Below, in pieces: positions 25,280-33,918 of a stretch of 64,000 nucleotides of DNA. This DNA comes from Flavobacterium celericrescens (GTDB taxonomy: Bacteria; Bacteroidota; Bacteroidia; Flavobacteriales; Flavobacteriaceae): contig NZ_JAAJBV010000004.1 of NCBI RefSeq assembly GCF_011392075.1, forward strand, positions 1 through 64,000, written 5' to 3'. How positions within the stretch are numbered: the stretch's first letter is position 1; each line of letters starts with the position of its first letter. A model generated the notes under the pieces. The model searched no databases, had not been told where the DNA came from, and worked only from the letters and a program-made list of their open reading frames with translations. A program made the translations under genes and the position numbers.

Positions 25280-27895
25280 TTATTCTTTTTTCTTCTTTTT
25301 AAGCAAGCCATTCAAAGCGTCTGTTGCTTTTGTTTTAACGGTATTTTTTATTTCCTCTTTTGGAGTTCCTTTTTTGATAGTATCCGCTGCAGTCGCATTT
25401 GTTGTGGAATTATTTCCTTTTGTACCGTTAATTAAATTATTTAAGGCATTAGTTCCTTGATTAATGTATTTGTCTTTTTGCATTTTTACTAGTTGAGTGG
25501 CCAAGTTAGTAGAAGCTTGCTTCATATCGGTAGTGATTTTTGGTTGTTTGAAGTTGCCTCCAAGTACCGCATTTACAGGAACATTTTCAATTTTCTTTTG
25601 ATCTGCTGGAGTGAGCTTTGTAATTAAATTATTGACTTCGGTTCCCATATATTTTGCAGGAACATCAAATTTTAAATTGTAATTCATGGTTTGGTCAAAA
25701 CCGTGTGTTCCGCCTACATTTACTGTAATATCTTGATATTTTATATCAAATGGTTTAACGTTTACTTTTCCATCTTTAAATGATAATGCCGCTTTTACAT
25801 CGTTCAAATTTACCTTGCTCATATCAATAAACTTAACTTTAGAACTCAATTGTGTTAGTAATTCTGAGTTTTTTTCATTTACTGTTGTAGATAATAATTG
25901 CCCAAATAAATCCCCTGAAATCGTTTTTAAATTAGGTGTCATATCTTGTTGTAAATCTCCCGAAAGTTTTATGGTAGAATTTATTTTTCCATTAACCACA
26001 CCCGCAATTGGAGCAATAGATTTTAGCATATCTAATTGCGTAAATGATTCCGCAATATTGACTTTGTCTAAGCCTAAATTCATATTAAATGTTGGTGTTT
26101 TGCCTTTGGTTGAAACCGTTCCAGTTAATCCAATGTTTCCTCCAAAAATACCCATTTTTAAATTATTTAATGATACAGCTTCATCTCTAATAACCATATT
26201 TCCAGAGACATTTTGCAGGTTTAAATTATCATAAATGACCGTTTTAGCTTTTGCCGTAATACTACAATCTAAAAAAGAAGGAATTTTTACAGCTTCTGTT
26301 GTTTTCTTGCCTTCGCTATTAGTGGTCGTAGTTGGAGCCATAAAATCGGAAACAACTATTTTATTGGCATTCATGGTAAAATTCCCTTTTAGAATTTGAT
26401 TTTTGAATACAAAACCATAAAAGTTATCTAAAGTTCCGGTGACTTGTAAATCAGAAGTTCCAGTTTTTGCATCAAATTGATTTAGACGAATTTGACTAGG
26501 ATTGAATGCAACTGCTGCTTGATTAATTTTGAATGGTTTTGCCATTTCTGGACCTTCATAATTGAAACCGGTTAAACTAACAATTCCAGAATTTTGAATG
26601 TTTTGATATTGACTTGCTTCTACCGATTTCATGTCAAATTTTGTCTTAACATCAGCTTTTAAAATTCCGGTTAATGGTTTGTCTAACTTCACTGGATAGG
26701 CTTTGGTAACATTTGCTAAGTTGATAGTTCCTTTTAATTCGGCATCAACAAGTGCATTTTCTGCAATGTTTTTAACGGTTGCTTTAGCATTGAAAACATC
26801 TTGATCAATAGCAAATGATAAATTATGTAAATTAACATAAGTGTCGTTCATTAAACCTGTTTCGTTCACTATGTGTGTGTCAATTACGATATTTTTAACC
26901 GATTTTGGTAAATCTGGATATTGGAATGAAGCGTTGTTTGAAGCAATTTTCACATCAAAAGCTGGAATTGTAGTTTCGGTTAAATTGCCTTTTACTTTTC
27001 CATCAACTGAAAATTGTCCTGTTGTTTTTACTTTGTTGATATCTCCAGAATAGGCAGCTGGAATTAATCCCAAGAAATTTTTAAAATCGGAAGTTGGTGT
27101 CTTAAAAGTTAAATCATAGGTTTGACCAGCTTCCACCATTTGGATAAATCCGTTGAATTCTAATGGTAATTGATTAATTAAGGCTTTATTGTCTTTGAAT
27201 TCATATTTACTTTTTTCTAAATCGATTCCTAAAATGGCATCTAATGAAATGGCTACATTGTTCATGTAGTTCATTTTGTCCATATCAAAAGAAAGTTTTG
27301 CAGTAGTTTTTGTTTCCAAATCTAATTTTTGAGCCGCAAAATTTCCTTTTCCTTCATGATTAATGCTGTCTAAAACCATTTTCATTTTTGAACCTTCGTC
27401 GATGTAAGTGAATTTTAAATTTTCAACTTCATAGTTTTGAATGTTTAAGGCAAAAGGTTTGCTATCAGTAGATTTTTTCTCTTCTGCTTCTTTAAGTGCG
27501 ATGTCAAAATTACCAACGCCATCTTTATTAAAAATGATGTTTACAATTCCATCAATAGTGCTAAAACTTTCTAAATTCATAGCTTCACCATCACCTTTAA
27601 AAAGTTCTTTAACGCTCATGGTTAAATTTGTCTCTCCAGCATATAAAAGGGTGTCGTTTTCAAATGGAGCTTTTGTTATAATGCTTAATTTATCAATTGT
27701 AACATTTGCTTGAGGGAAACTTTTGAAAAGACTTAAATCAACATCTTCAAAGGCTATGGTTGCATTTACGTTTTCATTCAATGTTTTAGCAATCATTGCT
27801 TTTATCTTGTCTTTGAACAAAAATGGTGCTGCTGCCAATGCTATGATGGTTACTAATAGGAATATTCCAGTTCCTTTTAAGATTTTTTTCAACAT
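25280..27895 (-). CDS. AsmA family protein (large)
   Basis: 871 residues from ATG 27895. I prefer this start to one 39 nt upstream because the transmembrane anchor (MLKKILKGTGIFLLVTIIALAAAPFLF) then begins the protein. The AsmA N-terminal pattern follows (INENVNATIAFEDVDLSLFKSFPQANV-like), then long repeats of beta-strands through the middle and C-terminal AsmA_2-like region (about 560-780). The end is K/T/N-rich and disordered. Family members bridge the periplasm and are implicated in phospholipid or outer-membrane maintenance. It is a single-gene unit on the reverse strand. Confidence 0.88.
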   Translation of the reverse strand: MLKKILKGTGIFLLVTIIALAAAPFLFKDKIKAMIAKTLNENVNATIAFEDVDLSLFKSFPQANVTIDKLSIITKAPFENDTLLYAGETNLTMSVKELFKGDGEAMNLESFSTIDGIVNIIFNKDGVGNFDIALKEAEEKKSTDSKPFALNIQNYEVENLKFTYIDEGSKMKMVLDSINHEGKGNFAAQKLDLETKTTAKLSFDMDKMNYMNNVAISLDAILGIDLEKSKYEFKDNKALINQLPLEFNGFIQMVEAGQTYDLTFKTPTSDFKNFLGLIPAAYSGDINKVKTTGQFSVDGKVKGNLTETTIPAFDVKIASNNASFQYPDLPKSVKNIVIDTHIVNETGLMNDTYVNLHNLSFAIDQDVFNAKATVKNIAENALVDAELKGTINLANVTKAYPVKLDKPLTGILKADVKTKFDMKSVEASQYQNIQNSGIVSLTGFNYEGPEMAKPFKINQAAVAFNPSQIRLNQFDAKTGTSDLQVTGTLDNFYGFVFKNQILKGNFTMNANKIVVSDFMAPTTTTNSEGKKTTEAVKIPSFLDCSITAKAKTVIYDNLNLQNVSGNMVIRDEAVSLNNLKMGIFGGNIGLTGTVSTKGKTPTFNMNLGLDKVNIAESFTQLDMLKSIAPIAGVVNGKINSTIKLSGDLQQDMTPNLKTISGDLFGQLLSTTVNEKNSELLTQLSSKVKFIDMSKVNLNDVKAALSFKDGKVNVKPFDIKYQDITVNVGGTHGFDQTMNYNLKFDVPAKYMGTEVNNLITKLTPADQKKIENVPVNAVLGGNFKQPKITTDMKQASTNLATQLVKMQKDKYINQGTNALNNLINGTKGNNSTTNATAADTIKKGTPKEEIKNTVKTKATDALNGLLKKKKKE

Positions 27896-27982
27896 AATTG
27901 TATTTTTTGAAGTGTAGGACGAATTGTATGACACAAAATTAATACCAATTATATAAATATGTACTAATTTTATGTGAAACTT

Positions 27983-28016
27983 AAAAAAAATCCCAAAAAC
28001 AAAATGCTTTTGGGAT
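27983..28016 (-). terminator. Terminator of sppA
   Basis: A perfect 9-bp stem (27990-27998 with 28008-28016) and, on the reverse strand, a T-run (27983-27990). Confidence 0.85.
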
Positions 28017-28038
28017 TAGAAATAATTTATGGTTTTAA

Positions 28039-29805
28039 TTACTTGATACTGATTTCATAAGGCATCATTGCTTGAATACCTTTTCTGCTTTTTACACGTT
28101 TGATTTGTTCTAACATTTGGAAACCTTCTTCACCTAATTGTTCTTTTAATAGTTGTTCTTTAGTTTTAAACATTGCCATTCCGGTGAAATTTGCTAGTAA
28201 ATCATCAAAGTTCTTTTCATATTCAGGAAAGTTTTCTGTTCTGTATGATGTGGTTTTTCCCAATTTAGCAGCATATTTAATGGCATCTTCTAAGCCGCCA
28301 ATTTCATCTACTAAACCTAATTTGTGTGCGTCAACTCCAGTCCATACTCTTCCTTGAGCAATGGCGTCTACTTGAGCCGTTGTCATTTTTCTGCCATCAG
28401 CTACACGTTTTAAGAAAGTGGCGTATGTTTTTTCAATACTTTCTAAAACATATCCTTTGAAGTTTTCGTTTATTGGCTCAAAAACACTATAGCCACTTGC
28501 ATTGGCATGAGTTTGAACTTGTTCTGCATTAATTCCAATGTTTTTTCCTAATTGGTTCATGTTTGGCAACATTCCAAAAACGCCTATAGAACCAGTAATT
28601 GTATTTGATTCGGCAAAGATTCTATCTGCATTGGCTGAAATATAATATCCGCCAGAAGCAGCATAATTACCCATAGAAACAACAACTGGCTTAACCTTTT
28701 TAGTAATTTCAATTTCTCTCCAAATTAGTTCCGATGTTAAAGCACTTCCGCCAGGACTATTTACGCGTAATACAATAGCTTTCACGTCATCATCATTACG
28801 TGCTTCTTCTAATGAACGTTTGATTGAGCCTTCACCAATAACGTTTACATCACCTTCGCCACCAGCAATTTCACCTTGTGCATAAATTACAGCAATAATA
28901 TCATCTTTTGAATAATCTTCAACAGATGTTGCTGCTGTTTTAGCATAATCTGTGATGCTTACAATGTTGTATTTTTCTTTTTTATCAACTTTTAATTTTG
29001 TTCTAATTGCATTATGATATTCGTCTTCATAAGCTACTTTATCAACTAATTTATTTGCTAAAGCTAATTCTGGTGTTCTTGCACCTAATGTATTTGCAAT
29101 GGCATCAAGTTGAGCAATTGTTAAGTTTCTGCTTTTTGCGATGTCTGAAACAATTGTTCCCCAAACGGAATTCAACAAAACGGTCATTTGCTCGCGATTT
29201 TCTGGACTCATTTCTTGAGCTAAGAAAGGTTCCACAGCACTTTTATATTTTCCATGGCGAATCACTTCAAACTTAACACCAGATTTTTCTTGTAAATCTT
29301 TCATGTATAAAATTTCTGAAGATAATCCTTTGAAATCTACTTCTCCAACAGGATTTAAATACACTTGGTCTGCTACAGAATTCAAATAATATTCACCTTG
29401 TGAGTAATAGTTTGCATAGGCATATACAAATTTTCCTGATTTTTTGAACTCTTCCAGTTTATCACGAACCGATTTGCTTTGTGCTAAACCTAATTGTGAT
29501 TGATTGTTTAAAATTGAAATTCCTTTGATTTTATCATCCTTTTTTGCTGCTTCTATTGCATTTAAAATATCAGTAACACCATCATGGTGTGCTTCAAAAT
29601 AATTGAAGTCTTTATAATTTGTTTTTCCAGCATAGTCTAATGATACTTTTGATAAGTCTAATTCAATCACTGAATTTTCTTTCACCTTTACTGTATCTTC
29701 ACCACTTCCTGCAATAGCGCCGATTATGATTATTCCGAAGAAGAAAATCATGCAAAAAATAAATATCCCAACAATAGTTGCTAATACATTTCCTAAAAAT
29801 CTCAT
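28039..29805 (-). CDS. sppA: Signal peptide peptidase SppA, long (67K) type
   Basis: 588 residues: an N-terminal membrane anchor (about 5-32), then two tandem peptidase-S49 domains as in the E. coli enzyme. The catalytic Lys lies in the first domain (RHGKYKSAVEPF, about 188), and the nucleophile Ser in the second (SMGNYAASGGYYIS, about 382). RVNSPGGSALTSELIWREI is also typical. It cuts leftover signal peptides within the membrane. Divergent from the folK fusion gene; the terminator downstream is clear. Confidence 0.94.
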   Translation of the reverse strand: MRFLGNVLATIVGIFIFCMIFFFGIIIIGAIAGSGEDTVKVKENSVIELDLSKVSLDYAGKTNYKDFNYFEAHHDGVTDILNAIEAAKKDDKIKGISILNNQSQLGLAQSKSVRDKLEEFKKSGKFVYAYANYYSQGEYYLNSVADQVYLNPVGEVDFKGLSSEILYMKDLQEKSGVKFEVIRHGKYKSAVEPFLAQEMSPENREQMTVLLNSVWGTIVSDIAKSRNLTIAQLDAIANTLGARTPELALANKLVDKVAYEDEYHNAIRTKLKVDKKEKYNIVSITDYAKTAATSVEDYSKDDIIAVIYAQGEIAGGEGDVNVIGEGSIKRSLEEARNDDDVKAIVLRVNSPGGSALTSELIWREIEITKKVKPVVVSMGNYAASGGYYISANADRIFAESNTITGSIGVFGMLPNMNQLGKNIGINAEQVQTHANASGYSVFEPINENFKGYVLESIEKTYATFLKRVADGRKMTTAQVDAIAQGRVWTGVDAHKLGLVDEIGGLEDAIKYAAKLGKTTSYRTENFPEYEKNFDDLLANFTGMAMFKTKEQLLKEQLGEEGFQMLEQIKRVKSRKGIQAMMPYEISIK

Positions 29806-29919
29806 TTCAATTTATTTATTAATTAACTATAAGTAGTAAAATGAATAAAATTGTTACATGTTCATAAAAAAACCGAAAAGGTAAATTATAAGTCTAAAAT
29901 AGTTTGTTATTTTGCCAAT

Positions 29920-31050
29920 ATGAGTCAACATCAAGTAGTTTTATCTTTAGGAAGCAATCAAGGCAATCGATTAGAAACGATTCAGTCTTGTATTGATTTG
30001 ATTCATAATGAAGTAGCAACAGTTGTAAAGGTTTCTAAAATTTATGAAACGCCAGCTTGGGGTTTTGAAAGCGAACCTTTTTATAACTGTACAATTTTAA
30101 TTCATACCTCAAAATCAGCTCAAAAAATTTTGAATCAGGTTTTAAAGGTTGAAAAAAAGTTAGGAAGAGTTCGTGGAAATGAACTAGGTTATCAAGCTCG
30201 AATTATTGATGTAGATATCGTCGCTTTTGATGAAGAAATTATCTCTACAGAAACGTTGCAAGTTCCTCATCCTTTAATGCAAAATAGGAAGTTTGTGTTG
30301 CAACCTATGTTAGATTTAGGGTTGAATTGGGAACATCCAATATTGAAAAAATCTGTCACCCAATTGTTTGCTCAAACAGAAGATAAAAGCGAAATAAAAG
30401 TTTTAAAGTCAATCGTTTCGCCAATTGAACAGTTAGAATTACAACAATTCAATTACATAGCCATTGAAGGAAATATTGGCGCAGGAAAAACCACATTAGC
30501 ATCAAAATTAGCTGAAGATTGTAATGCAAAATTAGTCTTAGAGCGATTTGCTGACAATCCTTTTTTGCCAAAATTTTACAAAGACCAAAGTCGTTACGCG
30601 TTTCCATTAGAAATGTCATTTTTAGCGGATAGATACCAACAATTATCCGATGATTTAGCACAATTTGATTTGTTTAAGGATTTTGTGGTGGCTGATTATC
30701 ACATTTTTAAATCCTTGATTTTCGCAAAAGTAACGCTTCAAGAGGATGAGTTTCGTTTGTACAAAACGATGTTTGACATCATACATAAAGAAATGCCAAA
30801 GCCTGATTTGTACGTGTATTTGTATCAAAACACAGAAAGATTATTGGGAAACATCAAAAAACGAGGCAGAAGTTACGAGCAAGAAATTCCAGCGGATTAT
30901 TTAGAAAAAATCAATCAAGGCTACTTAGATTATATCAAAACTCAAACCGATTTGAATGTGTTGATTATAGATGTTTCAGATTTAGATTTCGTAAAAAAAC
31001 AAGAAGATTATGTTTTTTTGTTGGAAAAAATACATGAAAAAATAAATTAG
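29920..31050 (+). CDS. folK: Fused FolK (HPPK) and deoxynucleoside kinase
   Basis: 376 residues from ATG 29920; an upstream non-ATG start at 29851 adds a poorly conserved leader. Residues 1-155 are 6-hydroxymethyl-7,8-dihydropterin pyrophosphokinase (VVLSLGSNQGNRLETI, YETPAWGFESEPFYNC, RIIDVDIVAFDEEII, PHPLMQNRKFVLQPM). Residues about 180-376 form a dNK-type kinase with P-loop IEGNIGAGKTT, a DRYQQ motif and a R-G-R-S-YEQ-E lid motif, close to bacterial deoxyadenosine kinases. One chain thus joins folate synthesis and deoxynucleoside salvage. The stop overlaps the next, convergent gene by 4 nt. Confidence 0.92.
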   Translation: MSQHQVVLSLGSNQGNRLETIQSCIDLIHNEVATVVKVSKIYETPAWGFESEPFYNCTILIHTSKSAQKILNQVLKVEKKLGRVRGNELGYQARIIDVDIVAFDEEIISTETLQVPHPLMQNRKFVLQPMLDLGLNWEHPILKKSVTQLFAQTEDKSEIKVLKSIVSPIEQLELQQFNYIAIEGNIGAGKTTLASKLAEDCNAKLVLERFADNPFLPKFYKDQSRYAFPLEMSFLADRYQQLSDDLAQFDLFKDFVVADYHIFKSLIFAKVTLQEDEFRLYKTMFDIIHKEMPKPDLYVYLYQNTERLLGNIKKRGRSYEQEIPADYLEKINQGYLDYIKTQTDLNVLIIDVSDLDFVKKQEDYVFLLEKIHEKIN

Positions 31051-33107
31051 CGTAATAGTGAAAAATGACCTTTGATGATTTGATTCGTTTCTGGTATTTC
31101 AGTTGAAAACCAATAATCCGCAGCAGGCATTCTTTCATTATTAAAACTTCCATCCCATACAAGGTTGTTTGTGTGTAGCGTTGTTAGCAGTTTTCCATAT
31201 CTATCAAAAATGTAAGTTTTTGCATTTGGAAAAAACTGAGTGCCTTTTACAAACCAAGAATCATTGTTTCCATCATTGTTTGGAGTAAAAAATGTAGGTG
31301 TTGAAATAAATACAAAAGATTGAATATCAATACCACACTCGTAGATGTCTTTTACATAAGCATTGTATAATCCGCCATTTATTATTGAAAAAAAGTTAGA
31401 TGATGAAAAATTTGTACCATCAATAGAATAGAGAAAATTTCCCGAATTTATAGTGTTAATGGTAATTCCATCTATTTGCACCTTGACGGAGTCTATTTCA
31501 GGAATTGGGTTAGTAGTTACTAAAAAATTCTTTGTGGCACTACAACCTAAACTATTAGTTATTACAACCGAATAATTTCCTGCTGCAACGATAGTTATAT
31601 TTTGGGTTGTTTCACCAGTTGACCACAAATAAGTCGCACTATTAATTTCAGATTGCAATTGCGTAAAAGTACCTTCACAAAAAGATATAGTATCATCATT
31701 TACTATTGGAATAGGAAGGATAGTAATGGTAACCGCAGTTCTATTTGAAAGACACCCATTATTGTTTGCTTCAAAATAATAGGTAGTTGTTGTATTTAAA
31801 GTTGGGGTAGTAAAAGAATTTCCAATGAATAAGGGTGTTGTACTTGTTAGAGAATCATACCAATTGATTGTTCCAATGGTTGAAGTGGCATTTATTGTTG
31901 TATTTGTATTTTGACAAATAGGAATAGGTTGTGTGAAAGAGGTGGTAGGTATTTCGTTTATTGTAGCTGTAATCATTGTTCTTGTTCCAGTTGAACAACC
32001 CATTGGGAATGTGTCTACATAATAGTTAGTGGTGGTGTTTAGGGTAGGGGTTGTAAATGTGTTTCCTGTAAAAATAGGGCTTCCTCCAGTTGAATTAGCA
32101 TACCAATTAACGTTTCCTATATTAGCTGAAGCTTGTAGTGTTACAGTTCCATTTCCACAATTTGATGCATTTGTAAAGCTTGTAATTTGGGGAATTGTAA
32201 TTGTAGCAGTAGTCGAAATATGTAAGACAGGATCTCCAGGCATGCCTCCATATTCTACAATATAGCCTTTAGGTTGATAATTTCCACTAGTAGCACCTGT
32301 TAAACTTAAATCATTCCATGAGCCAGCTTGACCAACGCCCGGAGCGGTAACATGTGCATAATCTTCTTCCCCTTGATTGTTTGGTTCGTTGGTATTCCAA
32401 AAAGAAAAGTTAGGAGTGCTTCCATTTATACCTCCATTCCAAAAAACAGTTCCTATTTCGGGTCCTGAAGCCCATTTCCATACCCCTTCGGTTTCTTCAT
32501 CAGTTCCTCCAATCCATCCTGCTCCAGAAGCTTGAATTCCAGAAATTTGAACTTCATCCATAGATGTTATCGTTGCCAAATAACCTTGTAGTCCATAATA
32601 AGTTGAGGAAGCAGCAGCATTTTTTGCATTTAGCCAACTAATTCCAGTATTTGGGATGTATTGATAGTAATGATCTGTTGACTCTAAGTAATTGGCTTGC
32701 CCAACTGTAATTGAAAATACACGTTGACCACTTGGGTTTATTGAAGTATTGGAAAAGACAATTGCTTCAATAGCGGCAGTAAATTCAAAGTAAGTAGGAT
32801 TTCCACTGACACCACTTAATGTTAACTTCCCTTCTGTTGCGTTCCAAGATGTGGTTATTGTTGGATGAACGCCTGTTAAAGTTAAAGTGTCTTGTCCTAA
32901 AACATATCCCGAAGATATTTGAACATACATTGCTTGAATTCCAATATCATCGGGGTCAATAATTGACATATTTGTAACTATTGGCAACGAACTTTGAGGG
33001 CAATATATTTGATTTCCAGTAGCGGTTAAAACTGGAGCGATATTTTGCGAATAAACAAAACCTGATAACAAGAGTAGGATTAAGAATAATTTTTTAATAG
33101 CAATCAT
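31047..33107 (-). CDS. T9SS-secreted protein with C-type lectin domain and Ig-like repeats
   Basis: 686 residues from ATG 33107, which gives a clean signal peptide (about 1-21, ending FVYSQ). A C-type lectin domain covers about 135-285: ISWLNAKNAAASSTYYGLQGYLATITS, WIGGTDEETEGVWKWASG, then the EPN motif (NTNEPNNQGEED) and WND (SWNDL), the usual Ca and mannose-type sugar ligands. Two Ig-like repeats with NVNWYANSTGGSP/TINWYDSLTSTTP and TTTTYYF patterns cover about 295-455, then a third Ig-like region. The last 80 residues (TFFTPNNDGNNDSWFV ... KGHFSLLR) are a type B T9SS sorting domain. A surface lectin is a strong inference. No PorP/SprF gene is adjacent. Confidence 0.9.
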   Translation of the reverse strand: MIAIKKLFLILLLLSGFVYSQNIAPVLTATGNQIYCPQSSLPIVTNMSIIDPDDIGIQAMYVQISSGYVLGQDTLTLTGVHPTITTSWNATEGKLTLSGVSGNPTYFEFTAAIEAIVFSNTSINPSGQRVFSITVGQANYLESTDHYYQYIPNTGISWLNAKNAAASSTYYGLQGYLATITSMDEVQISGIQASGAGWIGGTDEETEGVWKWASGPEIGTVFWNGGINGSTPNFSFWNTNEPNNQGEEDYAHVTAPGVGQAGSWNDLSLTGATSGNYQPKGYIVEYGGMPGDPVLHISTTATITIPQITSFTNASNCGNGTVTLQASANIGNVNWYANSTGGSPIFTGNTFTTPTLNTTTNYYVDTFPMGCSTGTRTMITATINEIPTTSFTQPIPICQNTNTTINATSTIGTINWYDSLTSTTPLFIGNSFTTPTLNTTTTYYFEANNNGCLSNRTAVTITILPIPIVNDDTISFCEGTFTQLQSEINSATYLWSTGETTQNITIVAAGNYSVVITNSLGCSATKNFLVTTNPIPEIDSVKVQIDGITINTINSGNFLYSIDGTNFSSSNFFSIINGGLYNAYVKDIYECGIDIQSFVFISTPTFFTPNNDGNNDSWFVKGTQFFPNAKTYIFDRYGKLLTTLHTNNLVWDGSFNNERMPAADYWFSTEIPETNQIIKGHFSLLR

Positions 33108-33142
33108 TCTGTAAAGATACCGCAAACGATAAATTTAAAAAA

Positions 33143-33679
33143 CTATTTTTTTGTGATTATTTTTTGAAACAAATCCCAAATCACAATCCCTACACTCACC
33201 GAAATATTCAAAGAATGTTTACTTCCCAATTGCGGAATTTCAATTACACCATCACTTAAATTAATGGCTTCTTGCGAAACCCCTTTTACTTCGTTACCAA
33301 AAATTAAGGCATATTTTGTATTGGTTTCTGGTTGAAAATTATCCAACATAATCGCATTTTCAGTTTGTTCCACCGAATACACTTTTGCATTTTCTGATTT
33401 CAATTGATTCACCACTTCTAAAACGTCTTTTGCATATTCCCAAGTCACAGTTTCAGTAGCGCCAAGAGCTGTTTTGTGAATTTCTTTGTTGGGCGGAGTA
33501 GCCGTAATACCACACAAATAAATCTTTTCAATCAAAAAAGCATCCGAAGTTCTAAAAACCGAACCAATATTGTGCAAACTTCTAATGTCGTCTAAAATTA
33601 CGATTATTGGTGTTTTTTGAGCTTCTTTAAACTCTTTAATGTTTTTGCGTTCTAATTCTGCGTTGGCTAATTTTCTCAT
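33143..33679 (-). CDS. TrmH-family (SpoU) RNA 2'-O-methyltransferase
   Basis: 178 residues from ATG 33679. SPOUT motifs are visible: N-terminal ILDDIRSLHNIGSVFRTSDAF (motif 1, with the catalytic-type Asn-Ile-Gly-Ser and Arg), FGNEVKGVSQEAI (motif 2), and IPQLGSKHSLNISVSVGIVIWDL (motif 3, knot and Asn). It methylates ribose in tRNA or rRNA using S-adenosylmethionine; the target nucleotide cannot be told. It lacks the extra RNA-binding domain of RlmB. The start codon lies so close to its promoter that the mRNA may be leaderless. Confidence 0.9.
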   Translation of the reverse strand: MRKLANAELERKNIKEFKEAQKTPIIVILDDIRSLHNIGSVFRTSDAFLIEKIYLCGITATPPNKEIHKTALGATETVTWEYAKDVLEVVNQLKSENAKVYSVEQTENAIMLDNFQPETNTKYALIFGNEVKGVSQEAINLSDGVIEIPQLGSKHSLNISVSVGIVIWDLFQKIITKK

Positions 33680-33683
33680 GGGA

Positions 33684-33714
33684 CAAAAATAGATATAATG
33701 TGGCAATTAGGCAA
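33684..33714 (-). promoter_or_regulatory. Promoter of the TrmH-family gene (possible leaderless mRNA)
   Basis: On the reverse strand: TTG (33712-33714), a 20-nt spacer, TATTTTTG (33684-33691). The -7 element ends 5 nt before the ATG at 33679, so transcription would start at or next to the start codon. Confidence 0.65.
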
Positions 33715-33880
33715 TTAGTCGATATGTCAATTTTTAAACATGTAAGTCATTTAAGTTCATTAAAGTCTTTGCAAACTTTGCGAAAAACTTTGCCTCTTTA
33801 CGTTAATATTTGAACTTGAACTTGAAATTGCATTTGAACTTAAAAATTGTTCTTGCCCTTGCCCTTGAAATTGTTATTGA
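33702..33880 (+). repeat. Low-complexity short-repeat region before mutS
   Basis: A non-coding stretch with direct repeats: GGCAATTA twice (33702-33717), GAACTT/GAAATT hexamers (33811-33841), and CTTGCC words (33852-33866). It resembles the other intergenic tracts in this window. It carries part of the promoters for both flanking genes. Confidence 0.55.
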
Positions 33881-33894
33881 TTTTCTTACCTTCG
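33865..33894 (+). promoter_or_regulatory. Promoter of mutS
   Basis: TTG 33865-33867, 19-nt spacer, TACCTTCG 33887-33894 (one base off TAnnTTTG). It supports a start codon at 33919 and excludes one at 33847. Confidence 0.65.
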
Positions 33895-33918
33895 CAATCA
33901 TACTTAAAATTTGAAATT

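Noticed and set aside
33847..33918. MutS start at TTG 33847
   Set aside because: The likely promoter (33865-33894) lies inside this extension, which is read from repeat DNA.
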